A stretch of 64,000 nucleotides of DNA, taken from contig NZ_CP071139.1 of the NCBI RefSeq assembly GCF_017639205.1, positions 7,191,501-7,255,500 on the forward strand. The letters run 5' to 3'. The notes below the pieces were generated by a model, which saw nothing but the letters and a program-made list of their open reading frames with translations, did not search any database and was not told where the DNA came from. The stretch's first letter is position 1. Each line of letters starts with the position of its first letter. The translations under genes were made by a program, and so were the position numbers. This document shows positions 44,562-53,031 of the stretch, piece after piece. The DNA is from Streptomyces nojiriensis (GTDB taxonomy: Bacteria > Actinomycetota > Actinomycetes > Streptomycetales > Streptomycetaceae).

Positions 44562-45980
44562 GTGCCGTCGATTCTCGATGTGGTCGTGGTGGGGGCGGGG
44601 CCCAACGGGCTGACCGCCGCCGTCGAACTGGCCCGGCGCGGCTTCTCGGTGGCCGTTTTCGAAGCCGCCGACACGGTCGGCGGAGGTGCCCGGACCGAGG
44701 AGCTCACCCTTCCCGGCTTCCGGCACGACCCCTGCTCGGCGGTGCACCCGCTCGGGGCCGGCTCACCGGTCTTCGCCACGATGCCGCTGAAGCGGTACGG
44801 GCTGGAGTGGCTGCACGCCCCGCTGCCCATGGCGCACCCCTTCGACGACGGCACGGCCGCGGTCCTGTCCCGCTCGGTCGCGGAGACGGCGGCGTCCCTC
44901 GGGCCCCGCGACGCGGGCGCCTACCGGCGTCTGGTCGGGCCGTTCCTCGGCAAATGGGACACCCTGGCCCGGGACTTCATGTCCCTGCCGAGCACCGCGC
45001 TGCCCCGGGACCCGCTCACGCTCGCACGCTTCGGGCTCACCGGACTGCCGCCCTCCACCTGGCTGCTGAGCCGCTTCCGCGACGAACGGGCACGCGCGCT
45101 GTTCGCGGGCCTCGTGGCCCACGTCATCGCACCGCTCGACGGGATCGCCACCAGTGCGGTGGGCCTGGTCTTCGCGCTGGCCGCGCACGCGAACGGCTGG
45201 CCGATGCCGCGCGGCGGCTCGCAGTCCGTGTCCGACGCCCTCGCCGGGTACCTGCGCGACCTCGGCGGGACCGTCCACACCGGCTTCGAGGTCAAGCGGC
45301 TCGACGACCTCCCGCCCGCCCGCACCTACGTCTTCGACACCTCGCCGACCGCGCTGGCCCGCATCGCCCGCCTGGGGCGCGCGTACGACGGCTACCGGTA
45401 CGGCGCCTCCGTGTTCAAGCTCGACTACGCGCTGGACGGCCCGGTCCCGTGGACGGCCGAGGCGCCGCGCCGCGCCGGCACCGTCCAGATCGGCCCGCGC
45501 GCCCGCGACATCGACGCCGCCCTGCAGCTCGCCTCCGGCGGCCGGGCACCGCGCGCGCCCTTCCTCATCACCGCGCAGCCCAGCCTGGTCGACCCCGGCC
45601 GGGCGCCCGAGGGCAAGCACGTCTTCTGGGCGTACGGACACGTCCCGTCGGGCTGGGACGGCGATCTCACCGAGGCCGTCGAATCCCAACTGGAGCGCTT
45701 CGCGCCGGGCTTCCGCGACCTGGTGCTCGCCCGTGCCACGGCCGGCCCGCCCCAGCTCGCCGCCCGCAACCCCAACTACGTCGGCGGGGACATCGCCTGC
45801 GGGGCCGCCTCGGGCCTCCAGCTCCTGCTGCGTCCCAAGCTCTCCCTCACCCCGTACACGACGGCCCACCCGGCTGTCTTCCTCTGTTCATCGGCCACCC
45901 CGCCGGGCCCGGGCGTGCACGGCATGTCCGGGCACAACGCCGCCAAGGCGGTCTGGCGGCACCTGCGAAAGGGCTCCTGA
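44562..45980 (+). CDS. Phytoene desaturase-like FAD oxidoreductase
   Basis: A 472-residue CrtI/amine-oxidase-like flavoprotein. It starts with VVVVGAGPNGLTAAVELARRG (GxGxxG FAD site) and ends with GVHGMSGHNAAKAVWRHL, the usual C-terminal FAD motif. GAAGGAG precedes the GTG at 44562. No other carotenoid genes are nearby, so it is better treated as an NAD(P)/FAD-dependent oxidoreductase with unknown substrate. Its stop overlaps the macrodomain gene start (TGATG). Confidence 0.87.
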   Translation: MPSILDVVVVGAGPNGLTAAVELARRGFSVAVFEAADTVGGGARTEELTLPGFRHDPCSAVHPLGAGSPVFATMPLKRYGLEWLHAPLPMAHPFDDGTAAVLSRSVAETAASLGPRDAGAYRRLVGPFLGKWDTLARDFMSLPSTALPRDPLTLARFGLTGLPPSTWLLSRFRDERARALFAGLVAHVIAPLDGIATSAVGLVFALAAHANGWPMPRGGSQSVSDALAGYLRDLGGTVHTGFEVKRLDDLPPARTYVFDTSPTALARIARLGRAYDGYRYGASVFKLDYALDGPVPWTAEAPRRAGTVQIGPRARDIDAALQLASGGRAPRAPFLITAQPSLVDPGRAPEGKHVFWAYGHVPSGWDGDLTEAVESQLERFAPGFRDLVLARATAGPPQLAARNPNYVGGDIACGAASGLQLLLRPKLSLTPYTTAHPAVFLCSSATPPGPGVHGMSGHNAAKAVWRHLRKGS

Positions 45981-46498
45981 TGGTCCGTATCACCCTGGTC
46001 CGCGGTGACATCACCGCGGAGAAGGCCGACGCGATCGTCAACGCGGCGAACTCCTCGCTGCTCGGTGGCGGCGGGGTCGACGGCGCCATCCACCGACGCG
46101 GCGGGCCGGAGATCCTCGCGGCCTGCGAGGACCTGCGGCGTTCGCACTACGGCAAGGGGCTGGCGACGGGCCGGGCCGTCGCCACCACGGCCGGGCGGCT
46201 CGCCGCCGGGCACGTCATCCACACGGTGGGACCGGTCTGGTCGCGCGAGGAGGACCGGTCGGCGCTGCTGGCCTCCTGCTACAGCGAGTCGCTGCGGACC
46301 GCCGACGAGCTGGGGGCCCGTACGGTCGCCTTCCCGGCCATCTCCACCGGAATCTACGGCTGGCCGATGGACGACGGGGCGCGGATCGCGGTGGAGACGG
46401 TGCGCCGCGCACGTACCGAGGTGCAGGAAGTGCGGTTCGTGCTCTTCGACGAGGCCGCCTACGAGGCCTTCGAGACGGCGGTGTCGGCCTCCTCCTGA
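45980..46498 (+). CDS. Macrodomain O-acetyl-ADP-ribose deacetylase
   Basis: A 172-residue single macrodomain of the MacroD/YmdB type: GDITAEKADAIVNAANSSLL, then GGGGVDGAIHRRGGP as the catalytic loop, and FPAISTGIYGWPMDDGA as the phosphate-binding loop. It removes acetyl groups from O-acetyl-ADP-ribose or ADP-ribose from proteins. The start overlaps the upstream stop as TGATG, so the two proteins are probably made together. Confidence 0.93.
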   Translation: MVRITLVRGDITAEKADAIVNAANSSLLGGGGVDGAIHRRGGPEILAACEDLRRSHYGKGLATGRAVATTAGRLAAGHVIHTVGPVWSREEDRSALLASCYSESLRTADELGARTVAFPAISTGIYGWPMDDGARIAVETVRRARTEVQEVRFVLFDEAAYEAFETAVSASS

Positions 46499-46526
46499 GT
46501 CCGCCGAGCCGCCAGCGGGTCCCGGG

Positions 46527-47012
46527 TCAGCGCCGTGAGCGCCCGGCGGCTCCGGGCGCGGGCCGCGGGTAGGTCCGGGACTGCTTGACGCTGCCGAACG
46601 CGAAGCTCGATTCGATCGAGGCGATCCCGGGGATGGCGTGGATCCGGTGGCGCACCAGGGATTCGTAGGCTTCCAGGTCCTCGATGACGATCCGGAGCAG
46701 GTAGTCGCTGCTGCCCGCCATCAGGTAGCAGTCCTGGATGTGCTCGATGACCGCGACGTGCTCCTCGAACAGCCGCACCGCCTCCGCCGTGTGGCGTTCC
46801 AGGCGGATCCGGACGAAGACGGTGACCGGGAGCCCGAAGGCGACCTGGTCGACCATGGCCGTGTAACCGCGGATCAGGCCCGCCTCCTCCAGCCGCCGTA
46901 CCCGGCGCAGGCAGGGCGACGGGGACAGTCGGACGCGGTCGGCGAGGTCCTGGTTGGACAGGCGTCCGTCGGCCTGCAATTCCCTGATGATCTGCAGATC
47001 CACTGCGTCCAC
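46527..47012 (-). CDS. Lrp/AsnC-family transcriptional regulator
   Basis: A 161-residue regulator with N-terminal AsnC HTH (VDLQIIRELQADGRLSNQDLADRVRLS) and a RAM ligand-binding domain ending GIASIESSFAFGSVKQS. It would bind an amino acid and control the divergent exporter and aminotransferase. The GTG at 47012 is chosen because AAGGAG stands five bases upstream. A second GTG two codons earlier overlaps that site. Confidence 0.9.
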   Translation of the reverse strand: MDAVDLQIIRELQADGRLSNQDLADRVRLSPSPCLRRVRRLEEAGLIRGYTAMVDQVAFGLPVTVFVRIRLERHTAEAVRLFEEHVAVIEHIQDCYLMAGSSDYLLRIVIEDLEAYESLVRHRIHAIPGIASIESSFAFGSVKQSRTYPRPAPGAAGRSRR

Positions 47013-47147
47013 GGGCACTCCTTGGCAGATTCTGCCCCAAACGTATGTCCGAGCGGCAGAACTGGCAATCGGCTGCCCCGCCCCAGGCTCTAGCGTTGCC
47101 CAGGCACGGACCGGATCGGTCCGGGTCTCAGAGGCTGGAGCAATACC

Positions 47148-48125
47148 TTGGTCGCGACGCACACCACCCGGGCGACCCTGCCTCCCGATGCGGCGGGCCC
47201 GCGGGCCGGACACCCCGGCCGGCGCGGGCTCTCCCCACAGGCCGAGGGCATGCTGGCGCTGCTGGTCACCGTGTCGATCTGGGCGGCCTTCGCGCTCAGC
47301 GCCCGGGCCCTGAGCGGTTCCTCGCTGCTGCCCGCCGACGCGGCCCTGCTGCGCTTCGGTGTCCCCCTCGTCGTCCTGTTCCCCGCCCTGTGGCGGCGCC
47401 GGCGCGCCATCGCCGCGGTGCGGCCGGGGCCCGCCGTGAAGATCGTCTGCGGTGCCGGGGTGCCGTTCTTCCTGGCCGCGATGCACGGCGGCGCGCTGAC
47501 CTCCGCCGCCTTCGTCGGCTCCATCGTCCCCGGCATGGTCCCGCTGTTCGTCTCCCTGATCATGATCCGCCGTGGCCACGGCGCCCCCCGGGGCACGCAG
47601 GCCGCCGGGCTCGCCCTGATCGCGGCCGGGGTGGCCGCCCTCGTCTGGCGCTACGTCGTGCCCGTCGACACCGACGTACTCCTCGGCGCCGGCACGCTCC
47701 TGGTGGCCAGCGGCCTCTGGGCCCTCTACACCGTGGGGCTGCGCGAGGTCGACCTCGACCCGATCGGGTCGATCGGGCTGCTGTGCCTGCCCTCCTTCGC
47801 GGTGATCGGCGTCCTGGTGCTGACCGGGGTGCTCCCCACCGGCATCGCGCACGCGGCGGGCCGCGACATCGCGCTGTTCCTCGTCGTGCAGGGGCTGGGG
47901 GTCGGCCTGTGCGCGGGCCTGCTGTACGCCTTCGCCATCCGCCGCCTCGGCGCCGAGCGCAGCGCCGTCTTCGGCAGCCTCAGCCCCGTCGCCGTGGTCC
48001 TGCTCGCCGTCCCGCTCCTCGGCGAGACGCCGACCTTCGCCGTGCTCGTCGGCGTCCCCCTCATCACCGCCGGCGTCGTCCTCGCCAACCGCCGCCCACG
48101 ACCCAAGGTTCCCGCAGATGCTTGA
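47148..48125 (+). CDS. EamA-family exporter
   Basis: A 325-residue DMT-superfamily permease with ten helices in two EamA repeats after a 30-residue soluble N-terminus. Start is TTG at 47148; no better start gives the first helix. It is divergent from an Lrp regulator and overlaps the following aminotransferase by eight bases, a layout typical of amino-acid efflux systems controlled by Lrp proteins. The transported amino acid is unknown. Confidence 0.87.
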   Translation: MVATHTTRATLPPDAAGPRAGHPGRRGLSPQAEGMLALLVTVSIWAAFALSARALSGSSLLPADAALLRFGVPLVVLFPALWRRRRAIAAVRPGPAVKIVCGAGVPFFLAAMHGGALTSAAFVGSIVPGMVPLFVSLIMIRRGHGAPRGTQAAGLALIAAGVAALVWRYVVPVDTDVLLGAGTLLVASGLWALYTVGLREVDLDPIGSIGLLCLPSFAVIGVLVLTGVLPTGIAHAAGRDIALFLVVQGLGVGLCAGLLYAFAIRRLGAERSAVFGSLSPVAVVLLAVPLLGETPTFAVLVGVPLITAGVVLANRRPRPKVPADA

Positions 48126-49374
48126 GCTCCTCCCCACGCCGCCCACCGACCCGCTGTGGGACCTGACCTACGAGTTCGGCAGCGACGAGCGGCCCGAACG
48201 CCTCAACCTCGTCCTCGGCGTCTACCGGGACCAGACGGGCACCACCCCCGTCATGACCGCCGTGCGCGAGGCCGAGATCCGCCTGGCGGAGCGCTCGGAC
48301 TCCAAGGAGTACCGGGGGCTCTCCGGCAACGCCGCCTTCAACCGCTCCCTGCTGGAACTGGTCCTCGGCCCGGCCGGGCCGACCGACCGGGCGGCGGCCG
48401 TCCAGACGGTCGCGGGCTCCGGCGCGCTGCGGCTGCTGGCCGACCTGATCTGCCGGACCCGCCCGGGCACCACGGTGTGGATCAGCGATCCGGCCTATGT
48501 CAACCACCGGCCCATCCTGGAGGCCGCCGGGCTGCGCGTGCGCACGTTCGGCTGGCGCGACGCCGAGGGCGGCTTCGACACGGCCGGTGTGCTGCGGGAA
48601 CTGCAGGACGCGCAGCGGGACGACGTGGTCCTGCTCCAGGGCTGCTGCCACAACCCCACGGGCGTCGACCCGCTGCTGGACGACTGGGAGGCGCTCGCCG
48701 AGTCGGCCGCCCGCCGCGGCTGGGTGCCCTTCGTCGACCTCGCCTATCACGGGCTCGGCGACGGCCTGGAGGCCGACCTGCTGCCCACGCGCATGCTGGC
48801 GGCGCGGGTGCCGGAAATGCTGATCGCGGTCAGCTGCTCGAAGAACTTCGGCCTCTACAGCGACCGCGTCGGCTGCGCCATCGTGCTCGGCGCCTCGGGG
48901 CAGGCCGTCCGGCACGCCGAGACCGCCCTGCAGAACGCCGCCCGGACGCTCTACTCGATGCCGCCCGAGCACGGTGCGGCCGTCGTGACCACGATCCTGG
49001 AGGACGAGGGGCTGCGGGCCGCCTGGCGGGCGGAGCTGGAGGTCATGCGCGGCCGGATCATGGACAACCGGGCCGATCTGATCGCCCACCTCAGCGCGCT
49101 CGGCTGCGGGGACCAGGCGCGCTCGCTCGCCCGGCAGAAGGGCATGTTCTCGATGCTGCCGCTGTCCGCCCAGCAGATGCTCCGGCTGCGCAGGCAGTAC
49201 GCCGTCTACGGCACGACCTCGGGGCGGATCAACATCGCGGGCATCCCGGCGCACCGGATCCCCTGCCTCGCCCGGGGCATCGCGGGCGTCCTCGGCACGG
49301 CCGACGCGCCCCGTGCCATCCCGACGCTTCCTCGCCGGCAGCAGTCCGGAGCGGCCGCCGCCGTTCAGGCGTAA
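48118..49374 (+). CDS. Class I/II aromatic-type aminotransferase
   Basis: A 418-residue PLP enzyme of the AspC/TyrB branch. The N-terminus MLELLPTPPTDPLWDLTYEF, the tripeptide-rich LQGCCHNPTGVDP and the cofactor site SCSKNFGLYSDRVG with the Schiff-base Lys are diagnostic of the aspartate/aromatic aminotransferase group. It exchanges amino groups between an aromatic or acidic amino acid and 2-oxoglutarate. The start overlaps the exporter gene, so the pair is probably controlled by the divergent Lrp regulator. Confidence 0.9.
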   Translation: MLELLPTPPTDPLWDLTYEFGSDERPERLNLVLGVYRDQTGTTPVMTAVREAEIRLAERSDSKEYRGLSGNAAFNRSLLELVLGPAGPTDRAAAVQTVAGSGALRLLADLICRTRPGTTVWISDPAYVNHRPILEAAGLRVRTFGWRDAEGGFDTAGVLRELQDAQRDDVVLLQGCCHNPTGVDPLLDDWEALAESAARRGWVPFVDLAYHGLGDGLEADLLPTRMLAARVPEMLIAVSCSKNFGLYSDRVGCAIVLGASGQAVRHAETALQNAARTLYSMPPEHGAAVVTTILEDEGLRAAWRAELEVMRGRIMDNRADLIAHLSALGCGDQARSLARQKGMFSMLPLSAQQMLRLRRQYAVYGTTSGRINIAGIPAHRIPCLARGIAGVLGTADAPRAIPTLPRRQQSGAAAAVQA

Positions 49375-49676
49375 GGGAGCGGCGCCGAGTCCTCCGGCCG
49401 AAGACATGACAGTCCCCGGCAGTCCGTCGTTTCCATGAGCCATCCGCCGTCGCCGATGGCTCCCCTGGTCGACGGGTGCTGCCGGGGGCCTGGCCAGAGC
49501 CTGGACAAGGGTCACGCGGGCCTGAGGACGTCTCCAGAGGGAGGTGCGGCTCTTTCCGGTATTCCGGTGTATTGATGAGTTTCCTCCCAATTCGTACCCA
49601 GTCAAGGCTTTGTTCGGACGTAGTCTGTAAAGAAATCCGCGTCGCGCTCGGCACGAGCCCGACGGAAGGTGCTGCC
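49375..49676. other. Intergenic region with hairpin
   Basis: A 302-base gap with no supported gene. GAGCCATC (49437-49444) and GATGGCTC (49455-49462) form a hairpin that may end the aminotransferase transcript. The rest presumably carries the promoter of the molybdoenzyme gene; no boxes are certain. Confidence 0.45.
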
Positions 49677-50783
49677 ATGACCACATGGCCGGTTTCACGA
49701 GCGGCCCGAGGGCCCGGCGCCACGGTCTGGGCGCCCGAAACAGTCACCGCAGACCCGTACAACGCCCAGACCCCCTCGGCCGCGCTGGCCGAGCCGGTCA
49801 CCCCCGTCGGGGCCTTCTTCGTACGCGACCACTTCGGCATTCCCCGGACCCCGCCCGGCCGCTGGCGGCTGCGGATCGGCGGCGCCGCGGCAGCCGCCCC
49901 CTTCGCCCTCGGCTACGAAGAGCTGCTCGCGATGGAGCACCGGGAACTCGACGTCGTCGTGGAGTGCGCGGGCAACGGCCGCAGCCTGATGACACCCCGC
50001 CCGCCCGGCCTGCCGTGGGGCCAGCAGGCGGTGGGCTGCGCGCACTTCGCCGGAGTGCCCTTCCGCCTCCTCGCCGAGCGGGCCCTGATCGGACCCTCGG
50101 CCGTGGAAGTGGTCTTCACCGGGGCCGACTCCGGCCCGGTGCGCGGCCACCGGGCGGCCTTCGAGCGCAGCCTCCCGCTCGCCGCGGCCCTCCACCCGGA
50201 CACCCTCCTCGTCACCCGCATGAACGGAGAGCCGCTCGCCCCCGAGCACGGGGCGCCGGTCCGCCTGGTGGTCCCCGGCCGCTACGCGGTCGCCGACGTG
50301 AAGTGGCTGGTCGGGATCCGGGCCGTGACCCGCCCGTTCACCGGTGTCTTCCAGAGCGAGGAGTACCTCTACGAGGCCTCCCGCGGCACCCCCGAAGGCC
50401 CGGTGACCAGCGTCCGGGTCAAGTCGCTCATCACCGAGCCCGAACCGGACACGGCCGTGCGCCGGGACCACGAGACCCTCGTCCGCGGCCGCGCCTGGTC
50501 GGGTGACGGGGTGCCGCTGCGCAGCGTCGAGGTGCGCGCCGAGTACGAGGACGACGACCGCCACCGCGAGCGCGGCTGGCACGAGGCCCTCCTCGAAGCG
50601 CCCGCAGGCCCCTACGGCTGGAGCGGCTGGTCGTTCCGGTGGACGCCGCGGCGGCCCGGACCGTACCGGCTGGTCTCCCGCGCCACCGACGCCCACGGCG
50701 GCACGCAGCCGCCGCAGGCCCCGTGGAACGCCCGCGGCTACGGCTGCAACCCCGTGGCCTGCGTCGACGTGGTGGTCGTATGA
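49677..50783 (+). CDS. Sulfite oxidase-like molybdopterin oxidoreductase
   Basis: A 368-residue cytoplasmic protein with an oxidoreductase molybdopterin-binding domain (VVECAGNGRSLM, molybdenum ligand Cys97) and a C-terminal Mo-co dimerisation Ig-like domain (about residues 240-365, ending NAWG-like PWNARGYGCNPVACVDVVVV). No Tat signal or heme domain is present. It resembles plant-type sulfite oxidases; the substrate is unverified. The frame is open upstream but ATG 49677 has GGAAGG upstream and fits the family. Confidence 0.88.
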   Translation: MTTWPVSRAARGPGATVWAPETVTADPYNAQTPSAALAEPVTPVGAFFVRDHFGIPRTPPGRWRLRIGGAAAAAPFALGYEELLAMEHRELDVVVECAGNGRSLMTPRPPGLPWGQQAVGCAHFAGVPFRLLAERALIGPSAVEVVFTGADSGPVRGHRAAFERSLPLAAALHPDTLLVTRMNGEPLAPEHGAPVRLVVPGRYAVADVKWLVGIRAVTRPFTGVFQSEEYLYEASRGTPEGPVTSVRVKSLITEPEPDTAVRRDHETLVRGRAWSGDGVPLRSVEVRAEYEDDDRHRERGWHEALLEAPAGPYGWSGWSFRWTPRRPGPYRLVSRATDAHGGTQPPQAPWNARGYGCNPVACVDVVVV

Positions 50784-50921
50784 GTGACGCGGGTGCTGCG
50801 CACGAGGAGGTCCGGGTGTTCCGCCCCCCCCGGTCGGGGCCGGCCGACACAGAGCCCCGCGCCCACGCCTCGGATAGGGTGAATCGGTAGGAATCAGGCC
50901 CCCCGGGGTGAGGTCGGTGCG

Positions 50922-52988
50922 TTGGACACTTACCAGGCGACGAGCGAGGTGCCGGACCCGCCGCCCGCGGCTGTCGGGTACGCGGGCGTGCTCAGCGAGC
51001 TGCTGCCGATCGCCCTGTGGCGGGAGGACGCCGACGGGCGCATCGTGGAATGGTCGCTGGCCGCCCAGGACCTGCTCGGGCACCGCCCCGAGGACATCAT
51101 CGGCCTCCCCGGCAGCGCCGTGCTCGTCCCCGAGGCCAACCACGAGCTCGCCGACCAGCTGACCCGCCGCGTCCAGTCCGGCGAGACCGTCGTCGGCACC
51201 CTGCCCGTGCGCCACCGCGACGGCCACCGCGTCCCGATGGAGATGTGGATCGTCCCCGCCGCCGACCCGCAGGGCCGGACGGGGGCCCTGCTCATCGCCG
51301 TGGAGACCTCCGAGGTGCTCCACATGCGGGACTCCCTCGCCGCCCTGCAGAGCCTGTTCACCCAGTCGCCCATCGGCCTCGCCACCCTCGGCACCGACCT
51401 GCGGTTCCTCCGCGTCAACGACGCCCTGGCCCGGATGAACGGCGTCTCCGCCGCCGAGCACCTCGGCAAGCGGCTCACCGAGGTGGTCCCCGGCGTCAAC
51501 GCCGACGCGCTGGAGGCCACCATGCGGCAGGTCCTCGACCGGGGCACCGCCGTCGTCGACGTCCGCCGCACCGGGCGGACCCCCGCCGACCCGGAGCACG
51601 ACCGGACCTGGTCCTGCTCGTACGCCCCGCTGCTGGACGGCTCCGGCCGGGCCCTCGGCGTGATCGCCTCGCTCATCGACATCACCGAGGGCCAGCGGGC
51701 CCAAGCCGACGCCGAACGGGCCCGGCACCGGTTCGCCCTGCTCGCCGAGGCGGGCACCCGCATCGGCACCACCCTGGACCTCCACCAGACCGCCCAGGAG
51801 ATCGTGGACGTGCTGGTCCCGCAGCTCGCGGACTCGGCCGACGTACAGCTGCTCGAAGCGGTCCTGCTCCCCGACGAGGGACCGGTCCCCGCGGCCTCCA
51901 CCCGCGGTGTCCTGCGCCGACTGGCCGCCCACTTCCCCGACCCGACCGCCCCCACCGCGAAACTCGCCCCCGGACAGACCTTCCAGGTCCCCACGGGCAC
52001 CAGCTACGAGCGGGTCATCGCCGAGGGACGGCCCATGAACCTCTACCTCGCCGACATCCCGGCACTGATCACCTCCCCGCGCGCCGAGGCACTGCGCACC
52101 TACCTCGCCACCCTGGGCTCGGCCCGCCTGGTCCCGCTGGTCGCCCGCGGCACCGTGCTCGGCGCCGTCGCCGTCACCCGCACGCGCGAGCGGGAACCCT
52201 TCGACGAGCAGGACTGCATCCTCGTCGACGATCTGGTCGCCCGCGCGGCCCTCAACATCGACAACGCCCGGATGTACACCCTCCAGCGCCAGGCGGCCCT
52301 GACCCTCCAGCGCAGCCTCACCAACAGCGCGCTGCCCGAGGTCCCGGGCCTCGAACTCACCGGGCGCTACCTGCCCGCCAGCGACCACGACGTCGGCGGG
52401 GACTGGTACGACGTCATCCCGCTGCCCGGCGGCCGGACCGGGCTGGTCATCGGGGACGTCATGGGCCACGGGATCCACGCCGCCGCCGTCATGGGCCAGC
52501 TGCGCACGGCGGTACGCACCCTCGCGCGCCACGACGTGCCGCCGGCCCGGCTGCTGCGCTCGCTCGACGCCGTCGTGGCCGACCTGGGCGAGGACGAGAT
52601 GGCCACCTGCGTGTACGCCGTCCACGACGCGTCCTCCGGCGTCTGCGTGATCGCCCGGGCCGGCCACCCGCCGCCCGCCGTCGTCACCCCCGACGGAGCC
52701 GTCACCTTCCTCGACGGCCCGCCCGGTACCCCGCTGGGCACGGGCGGGCGGGACTTCCGCACCGAGGAGGTGCGGCTGCCGCCCGGGAGCCTGCTCGTGC
52801 TCTACACCGACGGCCTCATCGAGGCCCGCGACCGGGACCTCGACCAGGGCATGGCCCAGCTGGCGGGGGCCCTGCGCCGGGTGGAGCAGCCCCTCGAGGA
52901 CCTGTGCGAGGGGATCCTGCGGCTGCTGCTGCCGTACGCCCAGCAGGACGACGTCGCCGTGCTGCTCGCCCGCACCCGGGCGGTGTGA
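50922..52988 (+). CDS. PAS-PAS-GAF SpoIIE-type protein phosphatase
   Basis: A 688-residue cytoplasmic protein: PAS at about residues 20-125 and 135-255, GAF at about 265-445, and a PP2C/SpoIIE domain at about 465-685 with the metal motif GGDWYDVIPLPGGR and GDVMGHGIHAAAVMG. It dephosphorylates anti-sigma factor antagonists in partner-switching pathways that control stress sigma factors. It lacks the HATPase kinase domain found in its convergent neighbour. The start is TTG at 50922. Confidence 0.9.
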   Translation: MDTYQATSEVPDPPPAAVGYAGVLSELLPIALWREDADGRIVEWSLAAQDLLGHRPEDIIGLPGSAVLVPEANHELADQLTRRVQSGETVVGTLPVRHRDGHRVPMEMWIVPAADPQGRTGALLIAVETSEVLHMRDSLAALQSLFTQSPIGLATLGTDLRFLRVNDALARMNGVSAAEHLGKRLTEVVPGVNADALEATMRQVLDRGTAVVDVRRTGRTPADPEHDRTWSCSYAPLLDGSGRALGVIASLIDITEGQRAQADAERARHRFALLAEAGTRIGTTLDLHQTAQEIVDVLVPQLADSADVQLLEAVLLPDEGPVPAASTRGVLRRLAAHFPDPTAPTAKLAPGQTFQVPTGTSYERVIAEGRPMNLYLADIPALITSPRAEALRTYLATLGSARLVPLVARGTVLGAVAVTRTREREPFDEQDCILVDDLVARAALNIDNARMYTLQRQAALTLQRSLTNSALPEVPGLELTGRYLPASDHDVGGDWYDVIPLPGGRTGLVIGDVMGHGIHAAAVMGQLRTAVRTLARHDVPPARLLRSLDAVVADLGEDEMATCVYAVHDASSGVCVIARAGHPPPAVVTPDGAVTFLDGPPGTPLGTGGRDFRTEEVRLPPGSLLVLYTDGLIEARDRDLDQGMAQLAGALRRVEQPLEDLCEGILRLLLPYAQQDDVAVLLARTRAV

Positions 52989-53031
52989 CCCCGGGTCCCG
53001 GGTGCCGGGGCCCGCGGGTCGGACCACCCGG

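Noticed and set aside
44562..45980. A carotenoid biosynthesis cluster around the phytoene desaturase-like gene
   Set aside because: No crtE, crtB or crtY-like gene is present within several kilobases.
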